Below are positions 8,061-15,780 of a stretch of 49,216 bases of DNA, piece by piece. Position numbers and translations under genes: made by a program. The notes under the pieces are model-generated. The model had not been told where the DNA came from and searched no databases. It saw only the letters and a program-made list of their open reading frames with translations. The stretch's first letter is position 1. The number at the start of each line of letters is the position of its first letter. This stretch comes from an uncultured Bacteroidales bacterium (GTDB lineage: Bacteria > Bacteroidota > Bacteroidia > Bacteroidales > Bacteroidaceae). The stretch lies in contig CACWTR010000018.1 of NCBI GenBank assembly GCA_902763865.1, positions 1-49,216 on the forward strand, written 5' to 3'.

Positions 8061-9218
8061 TTACCTTTTGCCTGTTGCCAGGATTTCCTGCGCCACCCGT
8101 CGCGACTCGCTGTCGCAGTCGAGGTAGTCCTGCAGGGAAGGTTGCTCCTGGTGCGGCACGCGCCGTAGCGTTTCCTCGATGACGTCGGCCATCTGGAGGA
8201 AGCTGCAGCGCTCCTGTCGGAAGGCGAGGTTTGCCACTTCGTTGGCGGCGTTGACGATGCAGGCTGCGTTGCCTCCCATCCTTATCGCTTCGTAGGCCAT
8301 CTGTAGGCAGCGGAACTTCTCGGGGTCTGGCTTCTCGAAGGTGAGGTCGCGGAGGTCCCACCAGTCGATGCGGGGGAAGCTGCTCTTGAGCCGAAGGGGG
8401 TAGGAGAGGGCCAGCTGGATAGGAACGCGCATGTCGGGCATGCCCATCTGTCCCTTGACGGCTCCGTCCTCGAACTGGACGGCGCTGTGCAGGATGCTCT
8501 GCGGGTGCACTACGACCTGTATCCTGTCCGGTGCGACGTCGAAGAGCCAACGGGCCTCGATGACTTCGAAGCCTTTGTTCATCATCGATGCGCTGTCGAT
8601 GGTTATCTTGGCTCCCATGTCCCAGTTGGGATGGTGGAGTGCCTGTTGGGGTGTCACGTTGCGGAGCTGGTCGAGCGTGAAGGTGCGGAAGGGTCCGCCG
8701 CTGGCCGTGAGGATGAGTTTCTCTACGGGGCTCACCTCGCCCATCAGACTCTGGAAGATGGCACTGTGCTCGCTATCGACGGGCAGCAGGGGCACCTTGT
8801 GCTTTAGGCAGAGGCGGGTGACGAGTTCGCCTGCCACGACCAGCGTCTCCTTGTTGGCCAGGGCGATGGGTTTCCCTGCCTGGATTGCACTGATGGTAGG
8901 GCGCAGGCCGCTGAAGCCCACGAGGGCCGTCAGCACGATATCGACCGGCTCCATCTGCACCACCTGGCAGAGGGCGTCGGCTCCGGCATAGACTTGTATG
9001 GGCTCGTCCTTCAAGGCGTCCCGCACGTAGTCGTATTTACTCTCGTCGGCTATCACCACGCAGCAGGGCTGGTATTGCCTTGCCTGCCGGATGAGCAGGT
9101 CGGCATTCCTGCCTGCCGTCAGCACGTATGCCTCGAAGAGGTCGGGGTGCTCGCTGATGACCTCAAGCGTCTGAGTGCCGATGCTCCCCGTGGAGCCCAA
9201 TATGCAGATTCTTTTCAT
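8061..9218 (-). CDS. dxr: 1-deoxy-D-xylulose 5-phosphate reductoisomerase
   Basis: A 385-residue enzyme of the MEP isoprenoid pathway, converting DXP to MEP with NADPH. The nucleotide-binding start ILGSTGSIGTQTLEVI, the catalytic region LLPVDSEHSAIFQ, LTASGGPFR, and the substrate-binding MGAKITIDSASMMNKGFEVIEA are all present. Length is normal for the family. It lies in the rimM-dxr-rseP cluster. Confidence 0.96.
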   Translation of the reverse strand: MKRICILGSTGSIGTQTLEVISEHPDLFEAYVLTAGRNADLLIRQARQYQPCCVVIADESKYDYVRDALKDEPIQVYAGADALCQVVQMEPVDIVLTALVGFSGLRPTISAIQAGKPIALANKETLVVAGELVTRLCLKHKVPLLPVDSEHSAIFQSLMGEVSPVEKLILTASGGPFRTFTLDQLRNVTPQQALHHPNWDMGAKITIDSASMMNKGFEVIEARWLFDVAPDRIQVVVHPQSILHSAVQFEDGAVKGQMGMPDMRVPIQLALSYPLRLKSSFPRIDWWDLRDLTFEKPDPEKFRCLQMAYEAIRMGGNAACIVNAANEVANLAFRQERCSFLQMADVIEETLRRVPHQEQPSLQDYLDCDSESRRVAQEILATGKR

Positions 9219-9236
9219 CTTATCTTAGTTCTTATG

Positions 9237-9740
9237 TTACAAGTCAAGCAGTCCTTCGGGCAGGTCCATGCGGATGGTTCGCTCCTTGTGGTTGATGTCC
9301 GTCACCCATTCGTCGGCAGCGGGGATGAGGTGTTTCCCGACGCGGAAGAGGACGTTCCTGGTTGACTCATCGACTGCGTCTATCTGTCCAATCAGGCCTG
9401 CCTTGTTGTCGAAGAGGGTGAAGCCTGTGAAGTAGCGCCACGTGTATTCCTTCTCTTCGTCGGGCTCCGGTGTCAGGGCTTGGGGGAAGAAGACGTCGCA
9501 GCCCACGAGGAACTGCACGTCGGTGGCGGAGTCATAGTCGAGGAACTTCAGGAGAGCCGTTGTGTCGCTGCGGAAGCGGTACTCCTCGAGGAAGAAGGGC
9601 ACGAGGATGCCATCCACGCGCAGGAAGAGGTATTCTGCCTCGGCGCGGTCCCATACGTCGTCGGTGAACGAGAATGTCACTTCGCCCCGTACGCCGTGGG
9701 TGCGTCCTATCTGTCCTATCTTATAGACTTCATTGACCAT
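9237..9740 (-). CDS. rimM: Ribosome maturation factor RimM
   Basis: A 167-residue protein with the N-terminal RimM motif IGQIGRTHGVRGEVTFSF and a C-terminal PRC-barrel-like half (YTWRYFTGFTLFDN..GLIGQIDAVDES..NVLFRVGKHLIPAADEWV). It assists maturation of the 30S head domain and binds S19. It is located between murA and dxr on the same strand. Confidence 0.93.
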   Translation of the reverse strand: MVNEVYKIGQIGRTHGVRGEVTFSFTDDVWDRAEAEYLFLRVDGILVPFFLEEYRFRSDTTALLKFLDYDSATDVQFLVGCDVFFPQALTPEPDEEKEYTWRYFTGFTLFDNKAGLIGQIDAVDESTRNVLFRVGKHLIPAADEWVTDINHKERTIRMDLPEGLLDL

Positions 9741-9781
9741 TGACTATCGTCCTTTTTCTTGCTCCCTGCTTCTACAGGGGT

Positions 9782-11092
9782 TCAGGTGTTTTCTCTCTTT
9801 ATCTTTGCTCCGAGGGCGCAGAGCCGGCCTTCGATGCATTCGTAGCCGCGGTCTATCTGTCCGATGTTGTCGATGCGGCTGATTCCTTCGGCGCTCATGG
9901 CTGCGATGAGCAGTGCGATGCCGGCGCGTATGTCGGGGCTTGTCATGCGTCCGGCATGCAGGAGTCGCTGCTGGTCGTGGCCGACGACGACGGCGCGGTG
10001 CGGGTCGCACAGGATGATTTGTGCGCCCATGTCTATGAGCTTATCGACGAAGAAGAGTCGGCTTTCGAACATCTTCTGGTGGATGAGCACCGAGCCTTTG
10101 GCCTGTGTGCTGACCACGAGCAGTACGCTGAGCAGGTCGGGTGTGAGTCCGGGCCAGGGTGCGTCGCTGATGGTCATGAAGGAGCCGTCGATGAAGCTTT
10201 CTATTTCGTAGTGTTCCTGCCGGGGGACGATGAGGTCTTCTCCTTCCGTCTCGATGCTGATGCCGAGGCGGCGGAAGGTGGCGGGGATGATGCCTAGGTG
10301 TTCCGGTGCGACGTGGCGGATGCGCACGCCGTCGCCCACCATGGCAGCCATGCCGATGAAGGACCCCACCTCGATCATGTCGGGCAGGATGGTGTGTTCT
10401 GTGCCGTGGAGGGATGCGACGCCCTCGATGGTGAGCAGGTTCGAGCCGATGCCGGAGATGCAGGCTCCCATGCGGCAGAGCATGCGGCAGAGCTGCTGGA
10501 CGTAGGGCTCGCAGGCTGCGTTGTAGATGGTTGTGGTGCCGCTGGCCAGCACTGCTGCCATGATGATGTTGGCCGTGCCGGTCACGGATGCTTCGTCCAG
10601 GAGCATGTAGGCTCCCCGGAGCCCGTCGGTATCTACGTTGTAGAGGTGCCGGTCCTTGTCGAAGGTGAAGTGGCTGCCGAGTGTCTGCATTCCCTGGAAG
10701 TGGGTGTCGAGCCTGCGGCGTCCTATCTGGTCGCCGCCCGGCTTTGCCACGACTGCCTTGCCGCGGCGTGCCAGCAGGGGACCGAGCATCATGATGCTGC
10801 CGCGCAGCTGCTGGCAGCAGCGGATGAAGTCGTCGCTCGCGAGGTAGTGGTCGTCGAGGTGCTTGGCGCAGAAGCTGTAGTCGTGGGCATCGTGCCTTGT
10901 CACCTCTACGCCCATGTCGTGCAGCATCTGTATCTGGTTGTTGACATCGACGATGTCGGGGATGTTCTTGATGCGCACGGGTTCGTCGGTGAGCAGTGTG
11001 GCACAGAGCACTTGCAGGGCCTCGTTCTTTGCGCCTTGCGGTGTGATCTCGCCTTTCAGCCTGTGGCCGCCTTCGATGATGAATGATGCCAT
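9782..11092 (-). CDS. murA: UDP-N-acetylglucosamine 1-carboxyvinyltransferase (MurA, Asp in place of active-site Cys)
   Basis: A 436-residue enzyme of the first committed step of peptidoglycan synthesis, transferring enolpyruvate from PEP to UDP-GlcNAc. EPSP-synthase-like repeats are visible, with GGHRLKGEITPQGAKNEAL at the start. At the catalytic loop the sequence is AKPGGDQIGRRRLDTH: Asp121 occupies the position of E. coli Cys115, the residue alkylated by fosfomycin. Cys-to-Asp MurA enzymes are known to be fosfomycin-insensitive. From memory this variant is usual in Bacteroidetes. It sits between the DUF4290 gene and rimM. Confidence 0.95.
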   Translation of the reverse strand: MASFIIEGGHRLKGEITPQGAKNEALQVLCATLLTDEPVRIKNIPDIVDVNNQIQMLHDMGVEVTRHDAHDYSFCAKHLDDHYLASDDFIRCCQQLRGSIMMLGPLLARRGKAVVAKPGGDQIGRRRLDTHFQGMQTLGSHFTFDKDRHLYNVDTDGLRGAYMLLDEASVTGTANIIMAAVLASGTTTIYNAACEPYVQQLCRMLCRMGACISGIGSNLLTIEGVASLHGTEHTILPDMIEVGSFIGMAAMVGDGVRIRHVAPEHLGIIPATFRRLGISIETEGEDLIVPRQEHYEIESFIDGSFMTISDAPWPGLTPDLLSVLLVVSTQAKGSVLIHQKMFESRLFFVDKLIDMGAQIILCDPHRAVVVGHDQQRLLHAGRMTSPDIRAGIALLIAAMSAEGISRIDNIGQIDRGYECIEGRLCALGAKIKRENT

Positions 11093-11108
11093 GTCTCAGC
11101 TCTCCCCT

Positions 11109-11705
11109 CTATTTCTTCCGTTTTCTTTTCTTGCTGCCATCACTGTGCTGCAGGGCTGATTCGCCGACGGGGGCGAAGCTGAAGTTGTCCAGGTCGAGCT
11201 GCAGCTTGCCTGCGGAGTAGCGTTTGATGTCCTGAGCTACGAGGGCGTTGTCCATCGAGTCGCGGTTCCAGAAGAAGAGGTCTTGCTTCATTTGGTTGGC
11301 GATGCTTTCGGTGACGTAGTGGCGCATTCCTTCGTCCTTCAGGGTCATGGCGTAGTCCAGTGCTTGCTCTACGAGGTAGCCGTAGTGGCGGCGCTTGATG
11401 CTCTTCATGGGGTAGGGCAGCGGGGCGGGATGGGCCTGCACTTCTTCCTGCGGCACGATGTTGACGGGGTAGTCGATGTCGAGCTGGTAGTGGCAGATGC
11501 GTGCCAGGTGGTTCCAGAGGCGGTGATTGTTGTCGGCTTTGCTTGCCGTGGATGGAAGCAGGCCGGACATGATTTTCACGATGGTCTGTGCGCAGCGCTG
11601 TCGCTCTGCGCGGTCCTTTATCTGCACGGCCATGTCGGCCATCATCTGCACGCCGCGTCCGTATTCCGGCATGACGAGTTGTTCTCTTTGTGTATTGTAC
11701 TGCAC
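11109..11705 (-). CDS. DUF4290 family protein
   Basis: A 198-residue protein typical of Bacteroidetes DUF4290: MQYNTQREQLVMPEYGRG, then RLWNHLARICHYQLDIDYP and KSIKRRHYGYLVEQALDYAM, ending in a Lys/Arg-rich tail (KKRKRKK). The function is unknown. Its invariant position immediately upstream of murA suggests a housekeeping role. It has no signal peptide or membrane segments. It begins beside the TTTAGAG-type repeat array. Confidence 0.85.
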   Translation of the reverse strand: MQYNTQREQLVMPEYGRGVQMMADMAVQIKDRAERQRCAQTIVKIMSGLLPSTASKADNNHRLWNHLARICHYQLDIDYPVNIVPQEEVQAHPAPLPYPMKSIKRRHYGYLVEQALDYAMTLKDEGMRHYVTESIANQMKQDLFFWNRDSMDNALVAQDIKRYSAGKLQLDLDNFSFAPVGESALQHSDGSKKRKRKK

Positions 11706-11711
11706 TTGTTG

Positions 11712-11850
11712 TGAGAGTTTAGAGTTGAGGGTTTAGAGTTTAGAGTCAGTTGTGGAGTTTAGAGTTGAGAGTTTAGAGTCAGTTGTGGAGTTTAGAGTTT
11801 AGAGTGTAGAGTTTAGAGTCAGTTGAAAGTTGAGAGTTGAGAGTTTGGGG
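11712..11850. repeat. Degenerate short tandem array (TTTAGAGTT-like)
   Basis: About 140 bases built from variants of GAGTTTAGAGT, with higher-order units ending in CAGTTG that recur three times (for example near 11748, 11782 and 11820). It fills the gap between the tsaB stop and the start of the DUF4290 gene. No promoter box is visible within it. Confidence 0.85.
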
Positions 11851-11852
11851 TT

Positions 11853-12632
11853 TCAGCTTCCTGCTTGTGCCAGTGGGGAATGCGGGGTGCCTGCGATGTA
11901 TTCCTTCAGATAGAATGGTTCGAAGTAGGCCACGTCCTGCTTCTGCCCCAGGTGGAGGGAGCGTTCTGCCAGGGGGAACATCCATTTTGCCAGGGGCACG
12001 ATGCCTTCCAGGAAGTGGGCGTTGGGGTGTCGGATGACGCTTTGGCACTTTGCGGCTCCGTCGCCGAAGAACCAGACGGGGTGCTCTTCGAGGTAGGGCA
12101 GATAGGTGTCTGCCTCGACGATGTCAGCTCCGATGGGGCGCACTTCGCGGAGGGAACGGTCATAGACGGCGCTATAGACTTCCATTCTCCGTGCATCTAT
12201 CATGGGTACGAGCAGGGGTTCAGCCTCCCCCGTCTCTTCCGAGGGAAAGGTGAACAGTCCGTCATTCTCCCCATCGCGGTTCTTCCCTCCTTTGGAGGGG
12301 TCTGGGGAGGCTTTCAGCAGCACGGGCACGCAGAGCAGCTTCAGCGTCGGCACGGCGAGCAGCGGCAGGTCGCGCCCGTAGCAGACGCCTTTTGCCAGCG
12401 AGACGCCGATGCGCAGTCCTGTGTAGCTGCCGGGGCCTTCGCTCACGGCCACGGCATCGACGGGGATGGCGTGGCTGTTGGCAAACGAGAGGGCTTCCTC
12501 GACAAACACTCCGCACACGGCGGCGTGGTTCGGTCCGTCCAGGTCTTCCTTGTGGAAGATGAGGCTGCCGTTCTCGCTCAAGGCTACGGAGCAGGCCTTG
12601 GTACTTGTCTCAATATGTAGGATGCATGACAT
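11853..12632 (-). CDS. tsaB: tRNA threonylcarbamoyladenosine biosynthesis protein TsaB, with palindromic insert
   Basis: A 259-residue ASKHA-fold partner of TsaD in t6A formation on tRNAs. The family start is MSCILHIETSTKACSVALS (chosen at 12632; an in-frame ATG exists at 12644). VSEGPGSYTGLRIGVSLAKG and PLLVPMIDARRMEVYSAVYD are hallmark segments. Between them, residues about 108-137 are an atypical stretch (SPDPSKGGKNRDG... TFPSEETGEAEP) that translates the palindromic element at 12223-12311. The C-terminus beyond PFYLKEYIAG is a short extension. Confidence 0.92.
   Translation of the reverse strand: MSCILHIETSTKACSVALSENGSLIFHKEDLDGPNHAAVCGVFVEEALSFANSHAIPVDAVAVSEGPGSYTGLRIGVSLAKGVCYGRDLPLLAVPTLKLLCVPVLLKASPDPSKGGKNRDGENDGLFTFPSEETGEAEPLLVPMIDARRMEVYSAVYDRSLREVRPIGADIVEADTYLPYLEEHPVWFFGDGAAKCQSVIRHPNAHFLEGIVPLAKWMFPLAERSLHLGQKQDVAYFEPFYLKEYIAGTPHSPLAQAGS
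12223..12311. repeat. Palindromic element inside tsaB
   Basis: An 89-bp segment with outer arms GCCTCCCC (12223-12230) and GGGGAGGC (12304-12311), a hairpin TCCCTCCTTTGGAGGGG near the right end, and a degenerate one (TCTTCCGAGGGA) near the left. Sequence and layout match the cca copies and the terminal repeats of the element at 15299-15780. It is open in the tsaB frame. Confidence 0.75.
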
Positions 12633-12672
12633 GGCATTTACCATTTAATCTTTTACCATTTACCATTTTATA

Positions 12673-12725
12673 CCCTTGAGGGGCGGGGGAATCCTCTCCC
12701 CCCTTGCTTTTTGCGCTGCAAAGGT
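12673..12725 (-). promoter_or_regulatory. tsaB promoter and leader hairpin
   Basis: The -7 box TACCTTTG is at 12718-12725 on the minus strand. The leader carries a C/G-rich imperfect palindrome (12673-12706) resembling a decayed copy of the palindromic element family. Confidence 0.5.
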
Positions 12726-12770
12726 ACGAAAAAAAACCTGAAGAGAGAAGAATGAGGCGGAATTTCTTAT

Positions 12771-13703
12771 TCAACTTCTTTCTCGCCTCTCGCTGAGGGC
12801 TTTCATGGCGCTGAAGCCGTAGTCGAGCAGGATGGCCGACTCGCGGAACCTGACCGACTTGCTGCGGCTGCCCAGTAGGACGAGGACGAGGGTGTGGCCG
12901 TCGCGCCGGGCTGCCGAGGCGAGGCAGCTGCCGGCCTGTCGGGTGTAGCCCGTCTTGATGCCGATGCAGCCTTCGTAGGAGGCGAGCAGCAGGTTGGTGT
13001 TCTGGCAGGGCATGTGCCGTCCGTCCAGGAGCGGCAGGTCGGCCTCCCAGGTGCCGACCATCTGGCTGAAGACGCTGTCGCAGAGGCAGTAGCGCGAGAG
13101 GCGGACGAGGTCGCTGGCCGAACTGTAGTTGCTGTCCGACGGCATGCCGTTGGGACTGGCGAAGTGGGTGCTGTCCATGCCCAGGTAGCGAGCCTTCCAG
13201 TTCATCATGTCGTAGAAGGCCAAGGTGTCGCCCGCGATGTGCCGGGCCAGGGCGTATGCCGCATCGTTGTCGCTCACCATCATCATCTCGCGGGTGAGGT
13301 CGGACAGCAGGAAGGCATCGCCCGCCTTTACCCAGGCGTTGCGGGTCAGGCAGTCGCCGGGCCCGACGCAGACGGTGTCGCCCGGGTTGCCGGCTTCGAG
13401 TGCCAGCAGGCAGGTCATCATCTTCGTGATGGAAGCGATGAAGCGCTTCTGGGTGGCATTTTTCTGGCTGACGATGAACCCCGTGGAGTCCTCGACCAGC
13501 AGCCAGGCCTCTGCCGAGAGAGTGGCGAGCCGGTCGTAGCCCTCTACGGAGTCGAGCGCAATGAGGTCCCCGAGGGTTGAGTCCAGCAGGGCAATCTTCT
13601 GCATCCGCAGCTCCTCGGGGGTCAGCGCGGCCCTCCTGTCTGCGCAGGCCGACAGCAGGAGCAGGCCGAGGGATAGGAATAGTGATACTTTTGAATGTTT
13701 CAT
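12771..13703 (-). CDS. D-alanyl-D-alanine carboxypeptidase (PBP5/DacA family), lipoprotein
   Basis: A 310-residue serine peptidase of the S11 family that trims pentapeptide stems in peptidoglycan. It has the active-site SxxK (ASITKMM), SxN (VSDNDAAYALARHI) and KTG (IGIKTGYTRQAG) motifs. A lipoprotein signal (SKVSLFLSLGLLLLSAC) anchors it at the membrane. The start MKHSKVS at 13703 is 4 bases from the -7 box (13708-13715); the longer frame to 13739 would lie upstream of the promoter. Confidence 0.9.
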   Translation of the reverse strand: MKHSKVSLFLSLGLLLLSACADRRAALTPEELRMQKIALLDSTLGDLIALDSVEGYDRLATLSAEAWLLVEDSTGFIVSQKNATQKRFIASITKMMTCLLALEAGNPGDTVCVGPGDCLTRNAWVKAGDAFLLSDLTREMMMVSDNDAAYALARHIAGDTLAFYDMMNWKARYLGMDSTHFASPNGMPSDSNYSSASDLVRLSRYCLCDSVFSQMVGTWEADLPLLDGRHMPCQNTNLLLASYEGCIGIKTGYTRQAGSCLASAARRDGHTLVLVLLGSRSKSVRFRESAILLDYGFSAMKALSERRERS

Positions 13704-13707
13704 GCTG

Positions 13708-13715
13708 CAAAGGTA
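13708..13715 (-). promoter_or_regulatory. -7 box for the carboxypeptidase gene
   Basis: TACCTTTG on the minus strand, immediately upstream of the ATG at 13703, so the transcript would have an almost absent leader. Confidence 0.6.
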
Positions 13716-13739
13716 CGAAAAAAATCGTGCAATAGCCAT

Positions 13740-14319
13740 AGATTGCGGTCAGAAAACCCCGTTCCGCCCGTTTCGCCGGCTCCACTGTCGCTGGACAAAT
13801 GAAACCGATTTGTATGGGAAAAGTGTCAAAGTGTCAGAAATTGCACACTCCGGAAAAGGTCGGAAAAGGGCTCTCTACGCGTCGTTTTTGCCATCACGAC
13901 GCGAACTTGTTTCCATAAGCTCACGTCGTGTTGACCAAATCGACGTGACGTATCGGCCCGCACGACGGGGTGCCCCCTGCGGAGCTCCATGCCGGAAAAA
14001 GTGTGCAAAAACGGCTAAAAACGCCCCTTTTGCAAGGTCCGGATGCCAATTCAGGCGCTGCTCTCTGCGGGTCCTGACTTGCAAGGCGCTGATTTACAAT
14101 GCAGCCCTGATTTCAGCCACTTTTCCCCCTCGGGAGTAGGAAAGCGTGTCCGGAGGCAAAATAATAGATTCTGGAGCGGTCCCCGAAAAATGGTGTGTAA
14201 GCAAAAATCCCGTTTTGCTTTCATTTTGTAAAACAGCCTCATCCCTCCCCCACGTCCTCCCCGAAAGGCGAAGTAAAGTCCCCGCGCCCCCGCCTACAGC
14301 AAAATAAATCCCCGTTTTC
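13740..14319. other. 580-bp intergenic region, no convincing gene
   Basis: This region lies between the divergent carboxypeptidase and yicC genes. Open frames across it have no recognisable domain and are rich in Arg, Cys and Pro. It contains short inverted motifs around CACGACG/CGTCGTG and CGACGTGACG (about 13892-13960) and runs of GC-rich text. The 3' part (14236-14310) is C-rich. I see no RNA gene I can name. It may hold a decayed repeat element. Confidence 0.4.
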
Positions 14320-14350
14320 TTTGCCAATACCGGATAATTCACTAACTTTG
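14320..14350 (+). promoter_or_regulatory. yicC promoter (-33 TTTG, -7 TAACTTTG)
   Basis: TTTG at 14320-14323 and TAACTTTG at 14343-14350 with a 19-base spacer, matching the Bacteroidetes vegetative promoter. It probably drives yicC-gmk-nadD. Confidence 0.65.
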
Positions 14351-14380
14351 CAACATATTATCCCTATTGAAAAAACAGAT

Positions 14381-15259
14381 ATGATACTATCAATGACCGG
14401 ATACGGCAAGGCCTCAGCCGAATTCCAAGGAAAGAAAATAATAGCAGAGGTGAAGTCGCTCAACAGCAAGGCACTCGATCTCTCCACGCGTGTGGCCCCC
14501 GCCTACCGCGAAAAGGAGATGGAGGTGCGGGCCATGATAACTCAGGCCCTGGAGCGCGGAAAGGTGGAGTTCAATCTCTGGACAGAACAGCAGGACCAGA
14601 CAGGAGCCTGTCCCATCAACGGCGAACTGGCGGCAGACTACTTCCGGCAGATGCAGGACATATCGGCCCGGTTCGGCATCCCCGCACCCGCCGACTACTG
14701 GCCCACACTGCTGCGCATGCCCGACGTGCTCTCGCACAGTGAAGTGCAGCAGGAACTCAGCGACGAGGAGTGGAACGTGGCACGCAACGTCGCAGAGCAG
14801 GCCATCGCCCATCTCGTGGCTTTCCGCCAGCAGGAGGGCGAGGCACTGCAACGCAAGTTCGAAGAGAAGCTGGACAGCATCGCAGCACTGCTCGCCGCCA
14901 TCGAGCCCTACGAGAAACAGCGCGTGGAGAAGATACGGCAGCGCATCGTCGAGGGACTCACCGCCATCCCCGACGTGCAGTACGACAAGAATCGGCTCGA
15001 ACAGGAAATGATCTACTACATCGAGAAACTGGACATCAACGAGGAGAAGCAGCGACTGGCAAACCACCTTCGCTACTTCCGCCAGACCATGCAGGACGGC
15101 CACGGACAGGGCAAGAAGCTTGGCTTCATCGCACAGGAGATGGGACGCGAAATCAACACCACCGGCAGCAAAAGCAACCTGGCCGAGATGCAGAACATCG
15201 TAGTCCGCATGAAGGACGAACTGGAACAGATAAAGGAACAGGTGCTGAACGTCATGTAG
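14381..15259 (+). CDS. yicC: YicC-family endoribonuclease
   Basis: A 292-residue protein with the conserved start MILSMTGYGKASAEFQGKKI and C-terminal YicC/DUF1732 blocks (EEKQRLANHLRYFRQTMQ, GKKLGFIAQEMGREINTTGS, QNIVVRMKDELEQIKEQVLN). E. coli YicC is reported to act as an endoribonuclease. The start at 14381 is set by family alignment, downstream of the promoter. In Bacteroidales it normally precedes gmk directly; here a mobile element separates them. Confidence 0.92.
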   Translation: MILSMTGYGKASAEFQGKKIIAEVKSLNSKALDLSTRVAPAYREKEMEVRAMITQALERGKVEFNLWTEQQDQTGACPINGELAADYFRQMQDISARFGIPAPADYWPTLLRMPDVLSHSEVQQELSDEEWNVARNVAEQAIAHLVAFRQQEGEALQRKFEEKLDSIAALLAAIEPYEKQRVEKIRQRIVEGLTAIPDVQYDKNRLEQEMIYYIEKLDINEEKQRLANHLRYFRQTMQDGHGQGKKLGFIAQEMGREINTTGSKSNLAEMQNIVVRMKDELEQIKEQVLNVM

Positions 15260-15262
15260 AAA

Positions 15263-15298
15263 GCCTCCCTGTCCCCTCCAGGGGATGGGGGACGAGAA
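15263..15298. repeat. Degenerate partial palindromic element
   Basis: Directly after the yicC stop lies a decayed half-copy (GCCTCCCTGT, hairpin CCCCTCCAGGGG, then GGGGGAC) of the same family, abutting the left end of the nuclease-bearing element. It suggests repeated insertion at this spot. Confidence 0.6.
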
Positions 15299-15780
15299 GC
15301 CTCCCCCGTCCCCTCCAAAGGAGGGGGGAACGGAATATAGAGAAATAACGGTGGGTGAACCGGTAGTAAGATGAAGCGTGGGTACGAGACGGCAAATTGT
15401 GCGGCATATAGTCTGCTGCGTCGGTTCTCGCAGGAAAACCGCAGGAATCCGACGGAGGCAGAAAGCATACTGTGGAGTGCGCTTCGGGCTTCTCAGTGCG
15501 GGACTCGCTTCAGGCGGCAACACATTATCGGAGAGTACATAGCAGATTTCGTATGCTTGTCGAAAAAACTTATCGTAGAAGTTGATGGAGCATATCATAA
15601 TAGAGCCGCACAAGTAGTTTCGGATGAACAGAGAACAGAAGACTTAATGCGGCTGGGTTTTCAGGTGATGAGGTTCAAGAATGAAGAAATAATAGGAGAT
15701 ATAGACAAAGTCATGGAAAGAATAAACAAAGAGCTTAACACCTCGCCGTTCACCCCTCCTTTGGAGGGGACGGGGGAGGC
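15299..15780 (+). mobile_element. 482-bp palindromic element carrying a DUF559 nuclease
   Basis: Terminal inverted repeats of 35 bp (15299-15333 and 15746-15780, 34 of 35 matching) bound the unit. Each end has an outer arm (GCCTCCCCCGT / ACGGGGGAGGC) and an inner hairpin (CCCCTCC-AAA-GGAGGGG at 15310-15326; CCCCTCC-TTT-GGAGGGG at 15753-15769). This is the design of the 86-bp elements in cca, with the linker replaced by a complete DUF559 endonuclease frame (from 15371). The right end has no stop and reads into gmk. No transposase is present; mobility by a nuclease-stimulated (homing-like) route is inference. Confidence 0.8.

Noticed and set aside
12610-13785. 391-codon minus-strand frame overlapping the carboxypeptidase
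   Set aside because: Arg/Pro/His-rich out-of-frame translation of the carboxypeptidase gene; the motifs SxxK, SxN and KTG are in the other frame.
13561-14139. Possible 192-residue plus-strand protein in the carboxypeptidase-yicC gap
   Set aside because: It starts inside the opposite-strand carboxypeptidase, lacks a domain and a ribosome-binding context, and has atypical Arg/Cys content.
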